Assembly: GCF_021917145.1 (NCBI RefSeq)
Contig: NC_061061.1
Location: forward strand, 3,605,390-3,669,389
Direction: 5' to 3'
DNA: 64,000 nucleotides
Origin: Hypomesus transpacificus
Taxonomy: Eukaryota; Chordata; Actinopteri; Osmeriformes; Osmeridae
The position numbers were made by a program, and so were the translations under genes. The notes under the pieces are model-generated. The model was not told the DNA's origin, searched no databases, and was given only the letters and a program-made list of their open reading frames with translations. Below, in pieces: positions 43,628-54,420 of this stretch; positions within the stretch are counted from its first letter, which is position 1; every line of letters starts with the position of its first letter.

Positions 43628-44355
43628 CAGGGACGTGCACACGCTATGGCTAAAGTTGCCCGGGCAACTGCCCGTTTGCCCTCCTCGAGTCAAAGTGCCC
43701 CTCCGAGGAAAATAAATAAATAATAGTGAATTTAAACAGCTGCAGAATTTAATGTAGACCTAGATTTTAAAAATCGCCACCCGAATCATTTCATAAAGTA
43801 GCCTTATTCACTTCCAATCGATAAGCCTATGGGCAACGAGAGTGGAAGTCACAAGGGGGAGGGGGTATGCCCCCTACTCTGTTTACTCTGCGGTACTGCA
43901 CGCGACCGCCACCTGAGCCTGCATTTTCTTGCTCTTAAGAGACGGTCACAGTTGTTTTATTCTGTGTCGATAAAAAACTGCTTTGACGTTGTCAGAAAAG
44001 GTGAGTTTTAAGTTGTAGAAATGTATAACAAACGAACAATCATCATCAAGTTTTATGAAAACAATTAAAATCTTCATAAATCTTCAAAAATGAATAAATG
44101 TAAATCCAGGCTCAGTTAGCCACGTTCAGCCCTAAATAATCAGACGGCTAGCTTGCCTACCATACAACCAGCCCGTTATCACATGCTAATTTTTTTGTAG
44201 GAAAACTAAGCTACATGTCTGCTGATGGTTAGTTCATAACATTTTGTTTTAACAAGAAGAATAAATGATGGAAGTAATGCATGACATTAATTATTATCAT
44301 TATAGGCTTTTCAGGCCAGAGCAACTGCCCTTCAAAATTCCTGTGCACGTCCCTG
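43628..44355. mobile_element. hAT-type MITE with perfect 8-bp target duplication
   Basis: Starts cagggacgtgcacac and ends tgtgcacgtccctg, inverted. The direct repeat ccccctac is at 43620-43627 and 44356-44363. 728 bp, non-coding. Confidence 0.92.
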
Positions 44356-44628
44356 CCCCCTACCCTTAAATTAATTTTACAACACCGGCAATAATCGTTT
44401 GTATTCATTCTTCAAGCATACTTCAAGTCTGCTTGCAGTTTAGTTCTATTGACAACAACTATGCGGCGCTTAACATACGTCACATACTCTGTTGCTCTGA
44501 TTGGTTGTAGATCTGTCCAATTGAGCGAAGAGGCATTTGTTTTCCAGGCTCGTTTGAAACACGCCCCGTAGTCATAGCCCAACATAGAGTTCTCAGACTC
44601 ATATTCTGACTAGAATTATGAGTATGAC

Positions 44629-45475
44629 CAGAGAATGTCTAATAAAGAGAGAACTCCCACTCTCGGGAAACTTCCGGGTTCTGAACTGGTTGCAGTTCCA
44701 CTCAAGTTCCATATGAGGGCGCTAACGGTCGAGTGCAGAATGAATGGAGGTCTATGGAGCTATACCCCTCAAAATCCACTTTTCTCAGGATATAATTTTT
44801 GGTCTAGTAATTTGAATTCTGAAATCGAAAGGGGAGGCAAAAAAAACACACCACTGTGTGTTAGATTTTTTTTAAAGTCGCCTTTCTGTTCTAAAAAGCC
44901 TTTGAAAATGGCATTGACGTCATACACATCGTACGACCAGAGCTACTGCTTGACGGCAAGCTCTGGTTACTTCCACTTTACTCTCGAGGCATCGACAACA
45001 CAGCTGACAGGTTAGGCTCTCCCTGTCAATACACAAGCTAGAAAGAGTTTTGGATTGCTAATGTTGTTGCTAATGTTGCTAATGCTCTGACATTCTGGTT
45101 CTGCTTCGGATGCCATCAAGCGGGATCTCTGGTCGTAGTCAGTCCTTCACTAACCAATCAGCATTCGTTAGCAGAATGCTAGTGTGTTATGGGCCACAAC
45201 GACTTACCATGTAAGAAATCGAAAGGACATAAGTACTCGTTCATTCAACTTTTGACCTGTAATCTATGTTGAACATGCAAAAACTACAATCAAATCTGAG
45301 ATTTATCAACAACAATCAGGCGAAAGAGACAAATTTAGCCGTTTAGCTCCATAGACTCCCATTCATTTTGCACTCGACCGCGATCACTCCCAGTGGAACT
45401 CTGGTGGAACTGCTACAAAATTCGGTACAATGGGGCTTAATAGGGAGTGGGCAGGCTCTCCTTAAACAGGCTCTG
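44629..45475. mobile_element. hAT-like MITE copy 2, uninterrupted
   Basis: Ends cagagaatgtct and acaggctctg, imperfect inverted repeats continuing inwards (ctcccactctc versus gagtgggcaggctctc). The direct repeat gtatgac is at 44622-44628 and 45476-45482, seven bases. It matches 19663-21173 apart from the Harbinger-like insertion there. Confidence 0.82.
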
Positions 45476-45503
45476 GTATGACAACGTCAGGCTACCTCAG
45501 TGC

Positions 45504-47430
45504 TAGCCTAACGTCACAATGTCAGCACACGTTAGCAACAACGCATAGATACGCCGTTCTAGTAAGACACACATCTATATCAGCGAGCCCTCAGCATTAG
45601 TACCGTAACTTAAAGTCTAGGACAGTTCGGCGTCATGGAGCCGACCAGCTAAATACTTATATAGCACTAGCGTTGCTACCTGCATATACCTACAGCAAGC
45701 AGCTGGGCTCCTAGATTCAGACCAGTGGCGTAACTGTAGGGAGTGCAAGGAGTGCAGCTGCACTAGGGCCCGTGGCGAAAGGGGGCCCGTCCTCGATCTC
45801 ACCGTAAAAGTTAGACAACCTGACCGTGCCCCTTAAGGCAATCTGACCGGGCCCCTTGCACAGCTGTAATACTGCACATTGTAGATCACATATGATCCAC
45901 TCTTATCAATTCGCAAATATTTCTGAATTATGGTGTCAGTTATTCAGAATTACGAGCTATCATCTGTCCAATAAACATTTAAAAACAGTCAGTGTTAACA
46001 ACAGCAAATAATTATTTTTTCGTCATTTGCCTTTTGCTGAATGAAACAAATGTCGTTTTTATTAAGTAATATTGCCCTCGAAAAATAGCAAGGATGTCTG
46101 GGTAATATTGTTGTCAAAGATTCCCGCCCACCCACACACGATTGTTCCCATCCAGTTGTTGTTGGGATACTACAGTTGTGTTGCATTAGCGTTTTGAAGC
46201 AAATTAGGCTACCCCATGCCATGCCCTTTAACATAAAAGTGGCTCCAGAAAGCGGCAGGAACGAAAAGAGCAAGATGTAAGGGTGGCAAAGCTGTCAAAA
46301 CTATCCTCATTTGGATTGTGGCGAAGCGTGTTGAAGAGGACGCTACGTCTGACCCCAGCCCGGCAACAGCAATGAGTGTGAAACTCAGCCACCAGGGTAG
46401 GCTAATAATTACATAACGTTTACTGTCTGGTGTATGCAGTTGACACCGCTATTAAACGTCATAAAAATGCACATATAGGCCTAGGCTACCAGGCAGCGGC
46501 CAGGTTAGATATAGTAACTATGTGCAGGATGTAGTCGGAAAATAGCTAAAGCTAGATAGACTAAATGCAAACTAGCATATGTAACGAACATAAAATCAAA
46601 TATTCACCATCGAAGTGACTGTTTTTTTTTTTACTAGTACCCAGATAGCACACATGACAGATGAAACGTCATTCATAACGTCGGATAAGCCTCGGTAAAT
46701 GATCAGATTTTCTTCTCATCTCTGTGCTCTATTTCAAACGTCGCAGATACGTCGGCTCATGACTGACTGTTCCATTATGCTCATTCCGTGTTGTAGCAAG
46801 CATAATCTAGAGCCAGAGACTCACGAGTCAGAGCCGTTCACTTTTGAAAACCGTCATCTATCTTCACATAGAAGGAGCAGTCGTTACCCTTAATTGTACA
46901 TCATGAGTAGCCTAAATTTTTATTGCGCATCGCTAAACTGAAAACTCAATAATTTCGCCTGATGATAGGTCGGTAAGGGGCCCGTTGGTGAGATCTGCAC
47001 TCGGGCCCGCCAAGTCCTTGTTACGCCGCTGATTCAGACCTAGCCCTGGTAAATTGTAGAGCTAGCTAACTACTACACTTCTGTTGTGTGGGAATCGCAG
47101 CAGCTAACAGTTGAAGGACGTACAAAAATACAGGAGCACACCCCACAATTTCCCCAGAAACACAATTTCCCCAGAAACACTTCTAGTTTAGTGTGAAATG
47201 CTCCCACACCTTGGCTGACTTAGGTCGCACTGACTTCTCTCGCCATGTGTTTCAAAACGTCTACCTCCGCTCTGCTCTGCTCTCAACACTTTTTTTTTCT
47301 TTCTTTTTTTTTACTCAAACATCTCTGCGACTTATTGAGTGGCGTAGTAGTTGCACGACACTACGAGTTGATAATGACATTTGTTCCCACTCTTTTAAAA
47401 ATCACATTTTATCGATTAGTTGTTGCAGCC
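45504..47430. mobile_element. Decayed hAT-family repeat, split by the 45723 element
   Basis: 45560-45720 and 47032-47110 match 9190-9620 and 29930-30110 (reverse), including atcagcgagcc, cggcgtcatggagccgacc and ggtaaattgtagagctagct. Near 47430 a terminus of another hAT type (agttgttgcagcccta) is present. A two-unit tandem of aatttccccagaaacac lies at about 47145-47181. Borders are uncertain. Confidence 0.5.
45723..47031. mobile_element. hAT-type element with perfect 8-bp target duplication
   Basis: Starts cagtggcgtaac and ends gttacgccgctg, inverted. The direct repeat attcagac is at 45715-45722 and 47032-47039. The empty form of this site is visible at about 9542 (gattcaaacctag). 1309 bp; no transposase was recognised inside. 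Confidence 0.92.
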
Positions 47431-47639
47431 CTAATAAACATAGAAACACCCCTTATGCTACATATTAATTTGCATGAATGTGCCAGGGCATTGGCAATTT
47501 GTTTAGAATAATGACAAATGTATTTTATGTTGTGCATAGGTGACTAAAATAAATTGTGGCGTTTGACGTACTTAAGAGATGACAGAGAATTTCAATTGTG
47601 ATCTCAGAAACATAGGTACCAAAGCCACTGAGAAGACCT

Positions 47640-48120
47640 GTCATCACCAGCTGCATCACTGTGCCCTAATTATAATTCCAGGAATCTGTGTGTGTGTTCG
47701 CCACCGAATTCACCATGGGCACTGAATCGGATTTGTGTTTATTCACCAAGTGTTCACAAAAAAGGAATTTACTGTGCCTCAGGGTCCTAGAGGTGTACAC
47801 GTCCTCAAGGGAAGCCAGCAGATTGCAGCCGATCACCTTCTCAGCAGCGCGGAGGATGCGCTGCAGTCTGCTCTTGTCCTTGACAGTGGCAGCAGTGTAC
47901 CAGATGGTAATGGAGGTGGGGATGGACTCAATTATGGCTGAGTAAAAGTGCACCATTGTTGTCTTTGTCAGGTTGAACTTCTTCAGCTGCCACAGGAAGT
48001 ACATCCTCTGTTGTGCTTTCTTAGTGAGGGAGCTGAGGTCCTGGGAGCGGATAGTTCCCAGGAAGCGGAAGGACGCAACCGTGTTGACTGGATAGACAAA
48101 GGGTGATGGGGCTGTGCACT
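47640..48120 (-). pseudogene. LINE reverse transcriptase C-terminal fragment
   Basis: On the minus strand: MYFLWQLKKFNLTKTTMVHF, then ESIPTSITIWYTAAT and RLQRILRAAEKVIGC, the region after the reverse transcriptase core in fish L2/CR1-group LINEs. It belongs to a different subfamily from the copy at 661-2485 (the equivalent there is ALRSVVRSAEFIIG). Truncated at both ends. Confidence 0.75.
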
Positions 48121-50027
48121 AATAATTCAAGTAATCTGTATTTGTGTGGTTTATTGGCATCATCTCCGGCTGCATCACGGGCACTGTGCACACCCAATAA
48201 AAACATTTGAAAAATATTTTTGTTATGATGAGAAACCTCCTATAGAACTTCCTGGTCCCAGAATGTAATAACCCTTTTAGTATCATCATGCATTATACAA
48301 CCCAATCCATGCATCACATTGAAAACATTTCTAAATAAAAATGTTTTCAACCCTGACAGACATTGGGGAATTTACATGTTTATTATAGGACAAGATGGGC
48401 TGATTTGACAGACTCCACTGCAGTATAAGTTTTGGCGAGTGGCTTGTTCGACACCAATGATCAATGTTGAGTGGGTCTCTAGAAACAAACATGTTGATGG
48501 ACTCAATTACCCAATGAATCTGTAACTGATAAAGACTCATGTTTACAGAAAAGCACCTTTCGCACTCCAGTTCAGTAAAACGCAGCAATGCATTGTCCTG
48601 TTGTATTTGTTAGGTTTATGCTTGCTGTCAGTAGGTGTACACAGGATAATCTAAGCAATGGATTTATCTACTGATAAGATTCCCCTCTACATGCAAAATA
48701 TAATACACATAGTAAGCCTGTGTTAAGACAAAGCTTAATTTGTCCACTTTACTAAATTCCTATGGGTGAAATTAATGGGGGTTTTCCTTTTCCAGGAACC
48801 GGAAATCTAAAAATGCCACTTTCGCGGGAGATTTTGGACTACAATATGACGACAGACGCATTCGCTCTCCTAGAAAATGCGCAAAGGCTCATGGTAGTGG
48901 AATCTTTGTGCACCTTGATTTAGGCTACTGTAGTCTACATTGCGGATACATTACAGCCAGTATTTTGTAAATACTATTTACAACGGTTACACAAATGGGA
49001 TGGATCCACTTTGACCATATCATTTATACTGATTCAACGGGTAATAGTGGACCCAAGCAAATTATAGAAGAAGACTGTGTCGGCGATGTGGCGCAAACCA
49101 AAGCGTATGACGTTTCAAGACCACTTCTAAATTCAGAGAAGAATACATGTTTTTTTTTTTTTGGAATTAAGGTTAGACTGTGAAAGAAGAAGAGGAAGAG
49201 CAAATTATATATCAAGCCCTCTGCCCTACGGTCTTTCCACCCCCTACCTCTCCTTGACTAGCCTCAGTGCTCGCGCCAGTGTACACACCCGCATTTTTCC
49301 ACACGAAACTGAAGGGAGCGACGTAAAGGAAGCATGAAGATTCCATTCCGAAGTATGGCTCTCTTGTCAAGTACGTTATTGGATAATCGATTATACGAAT
49401 TGTTGACATTTGACACAATCTGTATTGTTAGCAATTTTGTTAACGCGTTAGGCTTTGGAGTAAGTAGTAGCATAGCTAGCTAACACAGGCTAGTTTCCTG
49501 TCTTCGTTACATTACCGTGGCTGCATTGGTGTTAGCAGAACGTTCTTGAAAGCTAGTCGGTCGTTGACGTCTTTGGGGAATACTACATTAATCTTACTCC
49601 TAACTACCTACATTATGTTAGCGAATCTGAAAGTTTTAAGCTCGTTTTAGCTGGTTAGTAATCAGCTTATCAATATGGTATGTAATGCTGTCTTGTCACG
49701 TCACAGATAGCTAACTAGCAATGCTAGCATGCTAGTTAGTTTCTCAACCGATTATCACGAGCTATGAGCTTGTAAAATAAATATGGACCTTGATAGCTAG
49801 CTGGTTAACTTATTAGTTAACTAATAGGTTAATGCAGGCTTTGATTTGGCAACCTTGTTAATGTTCAAAACTTAAGGAGTCTAGTTGGCTACTACATATT
49901 TTTTCAATTGACTTCTCACTTGATTATCCCCTATGGTCCCTAATGGGACCATAGCGAATTTACTACTGTCATGACGTATTATGTTTTACAATCCTGTCTT
50001 ATATTTTCTATTTTTCTCTCTCTTCAG
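48121..50027. other. Interval upstream of ZNF-C, likely promoter and first intron
   Basis: No coding region recognised. The part around 48800-49330 has more CpG than its surroundings and could hold the ZNF-C promoter and first exon; several gt donors are possible and none stands out. Confidence 0.35.
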
Positions 50028-50078
50028 GATAGTAACATCTCGGATTAAGTCCCCCCCTCTTGATTCACTCTGATCAAA
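50028..50078 (+). other. 5' UTR part of the ZNF-C coding exon
   Basis: A pyrimidine-rich tract ending ctctcttcag defines the exon start. The main ATG follows in the context caaaATGc. Confidence 0.55.
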
Positions 50079-53000
50079 ATGCTTGGGCTTCAGGGAAGCA
50101 CCACCACTTCGAAAGTGTACAGCTGTATGGCATGTTCTGCTACTTTTACCGGACTGAGATCACTGCTTGTCCATCAGGCTTCCCATGTAAATGACTTTCA
50201 TCAAGACAAGCTTTTGGGTTCTTCAAAGCCATCTTCTAGTGCTCAGATTTGTTCCATGGACGAATCGAACCAGAAGCACTGCACAACTCCCACACCGGAG
50301 TCTCCTGCTTCCACTCATTTTATCTGTGACTGCGGATGTGAGTTTAAAGACTTCAATCTTATGATGGAACATAAAAAGACTCATGTGTCAAAAACTGGAA
50401 TGCAACCTGGCGAAGCCACTGCTGCTGTCTGTGCAGACGGAGACTGCTGTGAGCCTCCTTTGCTCCAGCCGACCCTGAACCAATCAGCTTTCCACAGTCC
50501 CACCATCCCTCCTTCATCCGTAATGTGTAGTTCCAATTTCCCAACGATTGTCAGTGGATTTCCTTCCACAGAAGTTGACTCTGATCGGCTTATCCTCCTA
50601 ACTATACCTCCAGAAGACACATCCCCACCAAATCCAACGGAGCATGGCCAGAGTTTGTCATTTGTGGAGCCCTCTTCACAAGCCATCCAGTCTCCAGTGG
50701 AAATCAATCATTCTGTTACCAGAAAAAATGACTGCATACCTAAAAATAAGTCCATAATGAAGATGCTGGCAACAGCTTACATGAAACGTTTCCAAACTCC
50801 TCAACCTTCTTCCAAACATTGCAAAAGACATGTGATCCCTAAAACGGAGACAATACCAGTAGAGATAACATCCACATCAAAATCAAAGCTGTCAGCTACC
50901 CCAGGTTCATCTATTGATCAGCTTAGACAGCTGTTGTTAAAATCTAGTACCAAAACAAAAGCCAGTGTGTTTAGAAATTCCAGTAGTGAAAATATTGTAG
51001 TTCCGACTAAGTCATACTGCCCAGTTGTTGTTCTTGAGACCCGGCAAAAGCTTATTGATTTTAGCGATATGAGTGCACAGGGGAGCTATCAATGTGGCCG
51101 TTGCAGAAGAGTTTTTAAGGACTGTGATAGTTTGACTCTGCATCATGCCACACACAGGAAAGAGAAAGTGAAATGTTGTCGTCTCTGCAAACAACTGATC
51201 ATCGGAAAGTCGTCTCTCCCAGTCAACCATACCTGCCCCATGTTATCAGACAAGGCCCTTTTTCACTCAGCAAAGAGTAAGCTGCCCTTTATCAAAAGGA
51301 CCTCATCATTCCATCATCAAAAGACTTACCACTTCAAGCACCAGAGAGCTTTTCTACACTCAAACACAAGGAAACCTTTCTATTGTCAGTTATGCAAGCA
51401 TAGTTACACCCGTAGATATAGCCTCAAAACTCACAAGTGTCTAGGGCCACAACTCTCCCATCGTGCTTCAGTCCCACCCCTGGCTAAAGATACTGCACTA
51501 GGGACAAACAGTGAAACGAGACATATTAAGGAAAGGTCTCAAAGTCCCAATAGCGTTGGTGTGGGTACTGATACTTTTCAACATATAAAGGGGGAGGTTC
51601 TTACTATGGACGTTGAATCTGGAGCTCAGCTTCCTAGCCTGGCCTGGACTGGCTGTCCCAGGAGCTTCTCACCTTTTTCCCCCAAACATCCAACAAAAAA
51701 CGTTGCGTCCGTAGTAATGGGAGCTTCTGTGGACGACTGGATAGCTGACCAGTTCAAGACTGACCAGAAGGAGGGATCAGACGATGCGGAAAAAGCAGGT
51801 TGTTCTCGCCAAGAAGACGATGGGCAGTGGACAATTCCTCTGGATGACGAGACCGAAGTGCTGATTGATGCAGAAGATGCTGCAATCAGTGATGTAGAGC
51901 AACAGGAATCTATGTCCGTGTCTCCTAAGAATCAAATGCCGTTTTTCATTAAAGATGGTGTAAAACGTTACCCCTGTAACAATTGTCTGAAGACCTATAG
52001 TCGGGGCACTACATTAAGAAAGCATCAAAAAATATGTGGTTCTCTGAGGTCATACGTCCTGCAAGGTGCATTTGGATCAGTACATCAAAATGTCAAAGGA
52101 AAGCCTATGCATGATTGCTTTGTCTGTGGCAAGAGCTTTAACCGTAGAGATAACATGATGGCCCACAGGAGGAAATGTCAGTTAAGGCGAACAGTGGGAG
52201 GGATGGATAACAGGCAGCATAACTTCTCAGCTAGCAAGTCTTTGTTACTTCTTGGTGCCAAGAGTGAGGCGTCAGACCCAAACCAGGGAGATAACGGTTC
52301 AAACTGGGGTATCATGTCATTGCCCTCTGTGCTCCCAAGGAGAGTGACGTGCGAGTGTGGGGCCAGTTTCACCTCTCCTCAGCTTCTCCTGGAGCATCTG
52401 CAGAAACATGCACAGGAGTCTTACACCTGTCCCACATGTGGTGAGACTCTCGGTTCCTGGGCAGACTATGAGGTCCACTTACAAGTACACATGCAGCCAC
52501 ACAACCAGCTATATCATGGTGTGCAAATGCAGCGCTCTCAGCCTCTGCTCTTACGGTTCCAGCAACACCCACACCAGCTGCCTGCAAAGCAACCTGCCCT
52601 GAAGAAACAACCTTTTTCAGAGCAGTGCCAATCAATGCAACTTCCTGGAAATCAACCGTCTCTGTCTAATAGTAAGCAACGTTGTGTATGTATTCGATGC
52701 AACAATACCTTCAGCACTCGCAGTTCGCTGATCAAGCACCTGTCATTGAATCGGTGCAAAGGTATCCAAGGTTCTGTTGCTGTAAAGACAAATCACTGTT
52801 CCCGCTGTAATGTGGACTTCCCCAATGTTCTCAGTCTGAAGTTTCACCAGAGAAGTGGTGGGTGCAAGACAGCCTTCAAACCCATGCGCTGCCCTGTTTG
52901 TGTACGCTGGTTTGGAACAGTAGAGGGGTTGCAGAAACACTTGCTCACTCACAATCAGTCAGATTCATTTTCCTGCCTAGTCTGCCAGCGTGTCTATTCT

Positions 53001-53087
53001 AGCCTTAAATCGTTGAAGGACCACAGTAGAAAGGTCCATCAAATCAGGGCAGGAGACATAGTGCCAGTAACTCAAGTGACAATTTGA
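50079..53087 (+). CDS. ZNF-C: C2H2/C2HC zinc-finger protein with C-x-C fingers
   Basis: A predicted nuclear DNA-binding protein of 1002 residues in a single coding exon. Features in order: finger 1 at about 14-36 (CMACSATF); an atypical finger with C-x-C spacing at about 83-105 (ICDCGCEFKDF); a Ser/Thr/Pro-rich region; PVVVLETRQ at about 314; a C2H2 finger at 336 (CGRCRRVF); a knuckle CRLCKQLI..NHTC; an acidic segment near 585-625; then C-terminal fingers, many with Cys as last ligand (KHQKIC, AHRRKC, HLSLNRC) and another C-x-C finger (TCECGASF). It ends with two C2H2 fingers and PVTQVTI. An HIKGEV SUMO-type motif is near residue 505. The PVVVLE module links it to ZNF-B and ZNF-D. Start: first ATG after the acceptor. 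Confidence 0.92.
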   Translation: MLGLQGSTTTSKVYSCMACSATFTGLRSLLVHQASHVNDFHQDKLLGSSKPSSSAQICSMDESNQKHCTTPTPESPASTHFICDCGCEFKDFNLMMEHKKTHVSKTGMQPGEATAAVCADGDCCEPPLLQPTLNQSAFHSPTIPPSSVMCSSNFPTIVSGFPSTEVDSDRLILLTIPPEDTSPPNPTEHGQSLSFVEPSSQAIQSPVEINHSVTRKNDCIPKNKSIMKMLATAYMKRFQTPQPSSKHCKRHVIPKTETIPVEITSTSKSKLSATPGSSIDQLRQLLLKSSTKTKASVFRNSSSENIVVPTKSYCPVVVLETRQKLIDFSDMSAQGSYQCGRCRRVFKDCDSLTLHHATHRKEKVKCCRLCKQLIIGKSSLPVNHTCPMLSDKALFHSAKSKLPFIKRTSSFHHQKTYHFKHQRAFLHSNTRKPFYCQLCKHSYTRRYSLKTHKCLGPQLSHRASVPPLAKDTALGTNSETRHIKERSQSPNSVGVGTDTFQHIKGEVLTMDVESGAQLPSLAWTGCPRSFSPFSPKHPTKNVASVVMGASVDDWIADQFKTDQKEGSDDAEKAGCSRQEDDGQWTIPLDDETEVLIDAEDAAISDVEQQESMSVSPKNQMPFFIKDGVKRYPCNNCLKTYSRGTTLRKHQKICGSLRSYVLQGAFGSVHQNVKGKPMHDCFVCGKSFNRRDNMMAHRRKCQLRRTVGGMDNRQHNFSASKSLLLLGAKSEASDPNQGDNGSNWGIMSLPSVLPRRVTCECGASFTSPQLLLEHLQKHAQESYTCPTCGETLGSWADYEVHLQVHMQPHNQLYHGVQMQRSQPLLLRFQQHPHQLPAKQPALKKQPFSEQCQSMQLPGNQPSLSNSKQRCVCIRCNNTFSTRSSLIKHLSLNRCKGIQGSVAVKTNHCSRCNVDFPNVLSLKFHQRSGGCKTAFKPMRCPVCVRWFGTVEGLQKHLLTHNQSDSFSCLVCQRVYSSLKSLKDHSRKVHQIRAGDIVPVTQVTI

Positions 53088-53425
53088 TCTGGGTGAAAAT
53101 CTGTATAGGACTTAACTACAGAGTAGGTTTTGATTTTAAAACTCGGGAACCCTGCATAGTGCATAAAAAATGAAGTGTATAACACTTCATTTTACTTAAA
53201 AGTAGACTCGATGTACAGTGTTTCTATAAAACCTGTAACCGTTGTGAAATGTGTTTTGAGCATGTGAGTTTTTGTCGGCTTTCAACTTCAAAATAGTCAA
53301 TTTTTACATTTGTGTTCATGCAAACTTCTGGAGTTGTATACAGTAAGTGGATGTAAGTGTCTTGTCTGTACACAGTATATGATGTAGCTTGTGTGTGACC
53401 CTTGTTCAAATGTAAATAAAAGTGT
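53088..53425 (+). other. ZNF-C 3' UTR and poly-A signal
   Basis: AATAAA at 53415-53420, followed by GT-rich sequence, gives a good 3' end near 53440. Confidence 0.7.
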
Positions 53426-54372
53426 CATTCAAAATCTACAATAGTGTAATTAGTTATTTATAATCATACAAGGTTCTGCATCTGATACTGCACAAACAAT
53501 GATGATATTCAAAGTGCAATTTTTCCCAAAGGACAGTGTGTTAATAAATATTGTTACCAATATGTTATTAAATTGATTATATTTGCAGATTCTTTGGAAG
53601 GCAAAAAAGTAGTAAGGGTTGTGAGTTGGTTGGAGACGGTTTGAGAGAACTAGCCCATCACTGACAGATGTATAGTACTCCAGGGATATAGGTGGCAGTA
53701 TGCATTTTTGTCGGAGGACGTGGCGCCTAATTTCTTTATAAATCGTATGAAGAAGACCTTCAAGACCGCCTACCGGGGCCGCTGGGTGGAGTGTGTGTTT
53801 GTCAAACCTGTAAATTTTTCTTTCTAATTATTGAATCGTATACTACGTTATTGAAGAACGTTCATGTAAATAGCAATACTTTAAGCATGACATCATATTC
53901 CTGCTGATCTTATTGACACACACGGAATGGTTGCTGACTGGACAGTAGCTAGCTAGCTAGCTAACGTTAGCTAACTAGTTTAACGCTATGGTAAGAAACA
54001 TGTCTGTCAAGCTGTAGCTAGTTATAACTACTGTAAATTGAATGTAAACGATGAGTTCGGTAAGGCGCATTAATAATAGTTAATGATAATACACTCTTTT
54101 GAAACGTTTATGTATGCATTGGTGAAATATGGCAAATCAATGAATTGTTTAGCCGGATAACCAAACGTTTGTATACTTTGTTGTACCTACTCAAAGCTTC
54201 GGGCATTTTTCATTCGTTGTTCATTTTTGTTTGAAACATGCACACAGGTCCTTTGTGACTACTGATAGTCCACTTGTATGTGGTTCACGTGCCTTGTCTC
54301 AAGTTTCCTTATAAGCATAAGCTTTCTTGGGTGGGGAGTAAGTAACGGATTTCTTTCTGTCCCTGCTTCCAG
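53426..54372. other. Interval upstream of ZNF-D, possible first exon
   Basis: A candidate first exon ends at about 53809 with donor gtaaat, preceded by a GC-richer stretch (53740-53800). No coding content. This is inference from composition and a single donor. Confidence 0.3.
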
Positions 54373-54420
54373 ACAGGCTCCTGAACTGCGGAAACTCGTT
54401 CTACACACCAAGAACTCTTC
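54373..54420 (+). other. 5' UTR part of the ZNF-D coding exon
   Basis: Acceptor ccctgcttccag, then 48 untranslated bases before two consecutive ATG codons. Confidence 0.55.

Larger units (their letters stand above)
42498..45494. mobile_element. Outer element with RecQ-like helicase fragment and three nested insertions
   Basis: Starts tagcctggctgcc and ends gtcaggcta, short inverted ends. The direct repeat cctcagtgc flanks it at 42489-42497 and 45495-45503. The identity in fact extends to about 15 bases on each side (through tagcct), so the duplication length is 9 or longer. Inside lie a related element (42577-43134), a hAT element (43628-44355) and a MITE (44629-45475). Without these the element is about 0.85 kb. 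A 9-bp duplication is compatible with Mutator-type transposons but does not prove it. Confidence 0.65.

Noticed and set aside
53640..53800. Possible short coding exon upstream of ZNF-D
   Set aside because: Stops in all frames within short distance; kept only as a candidate untranslated exon.
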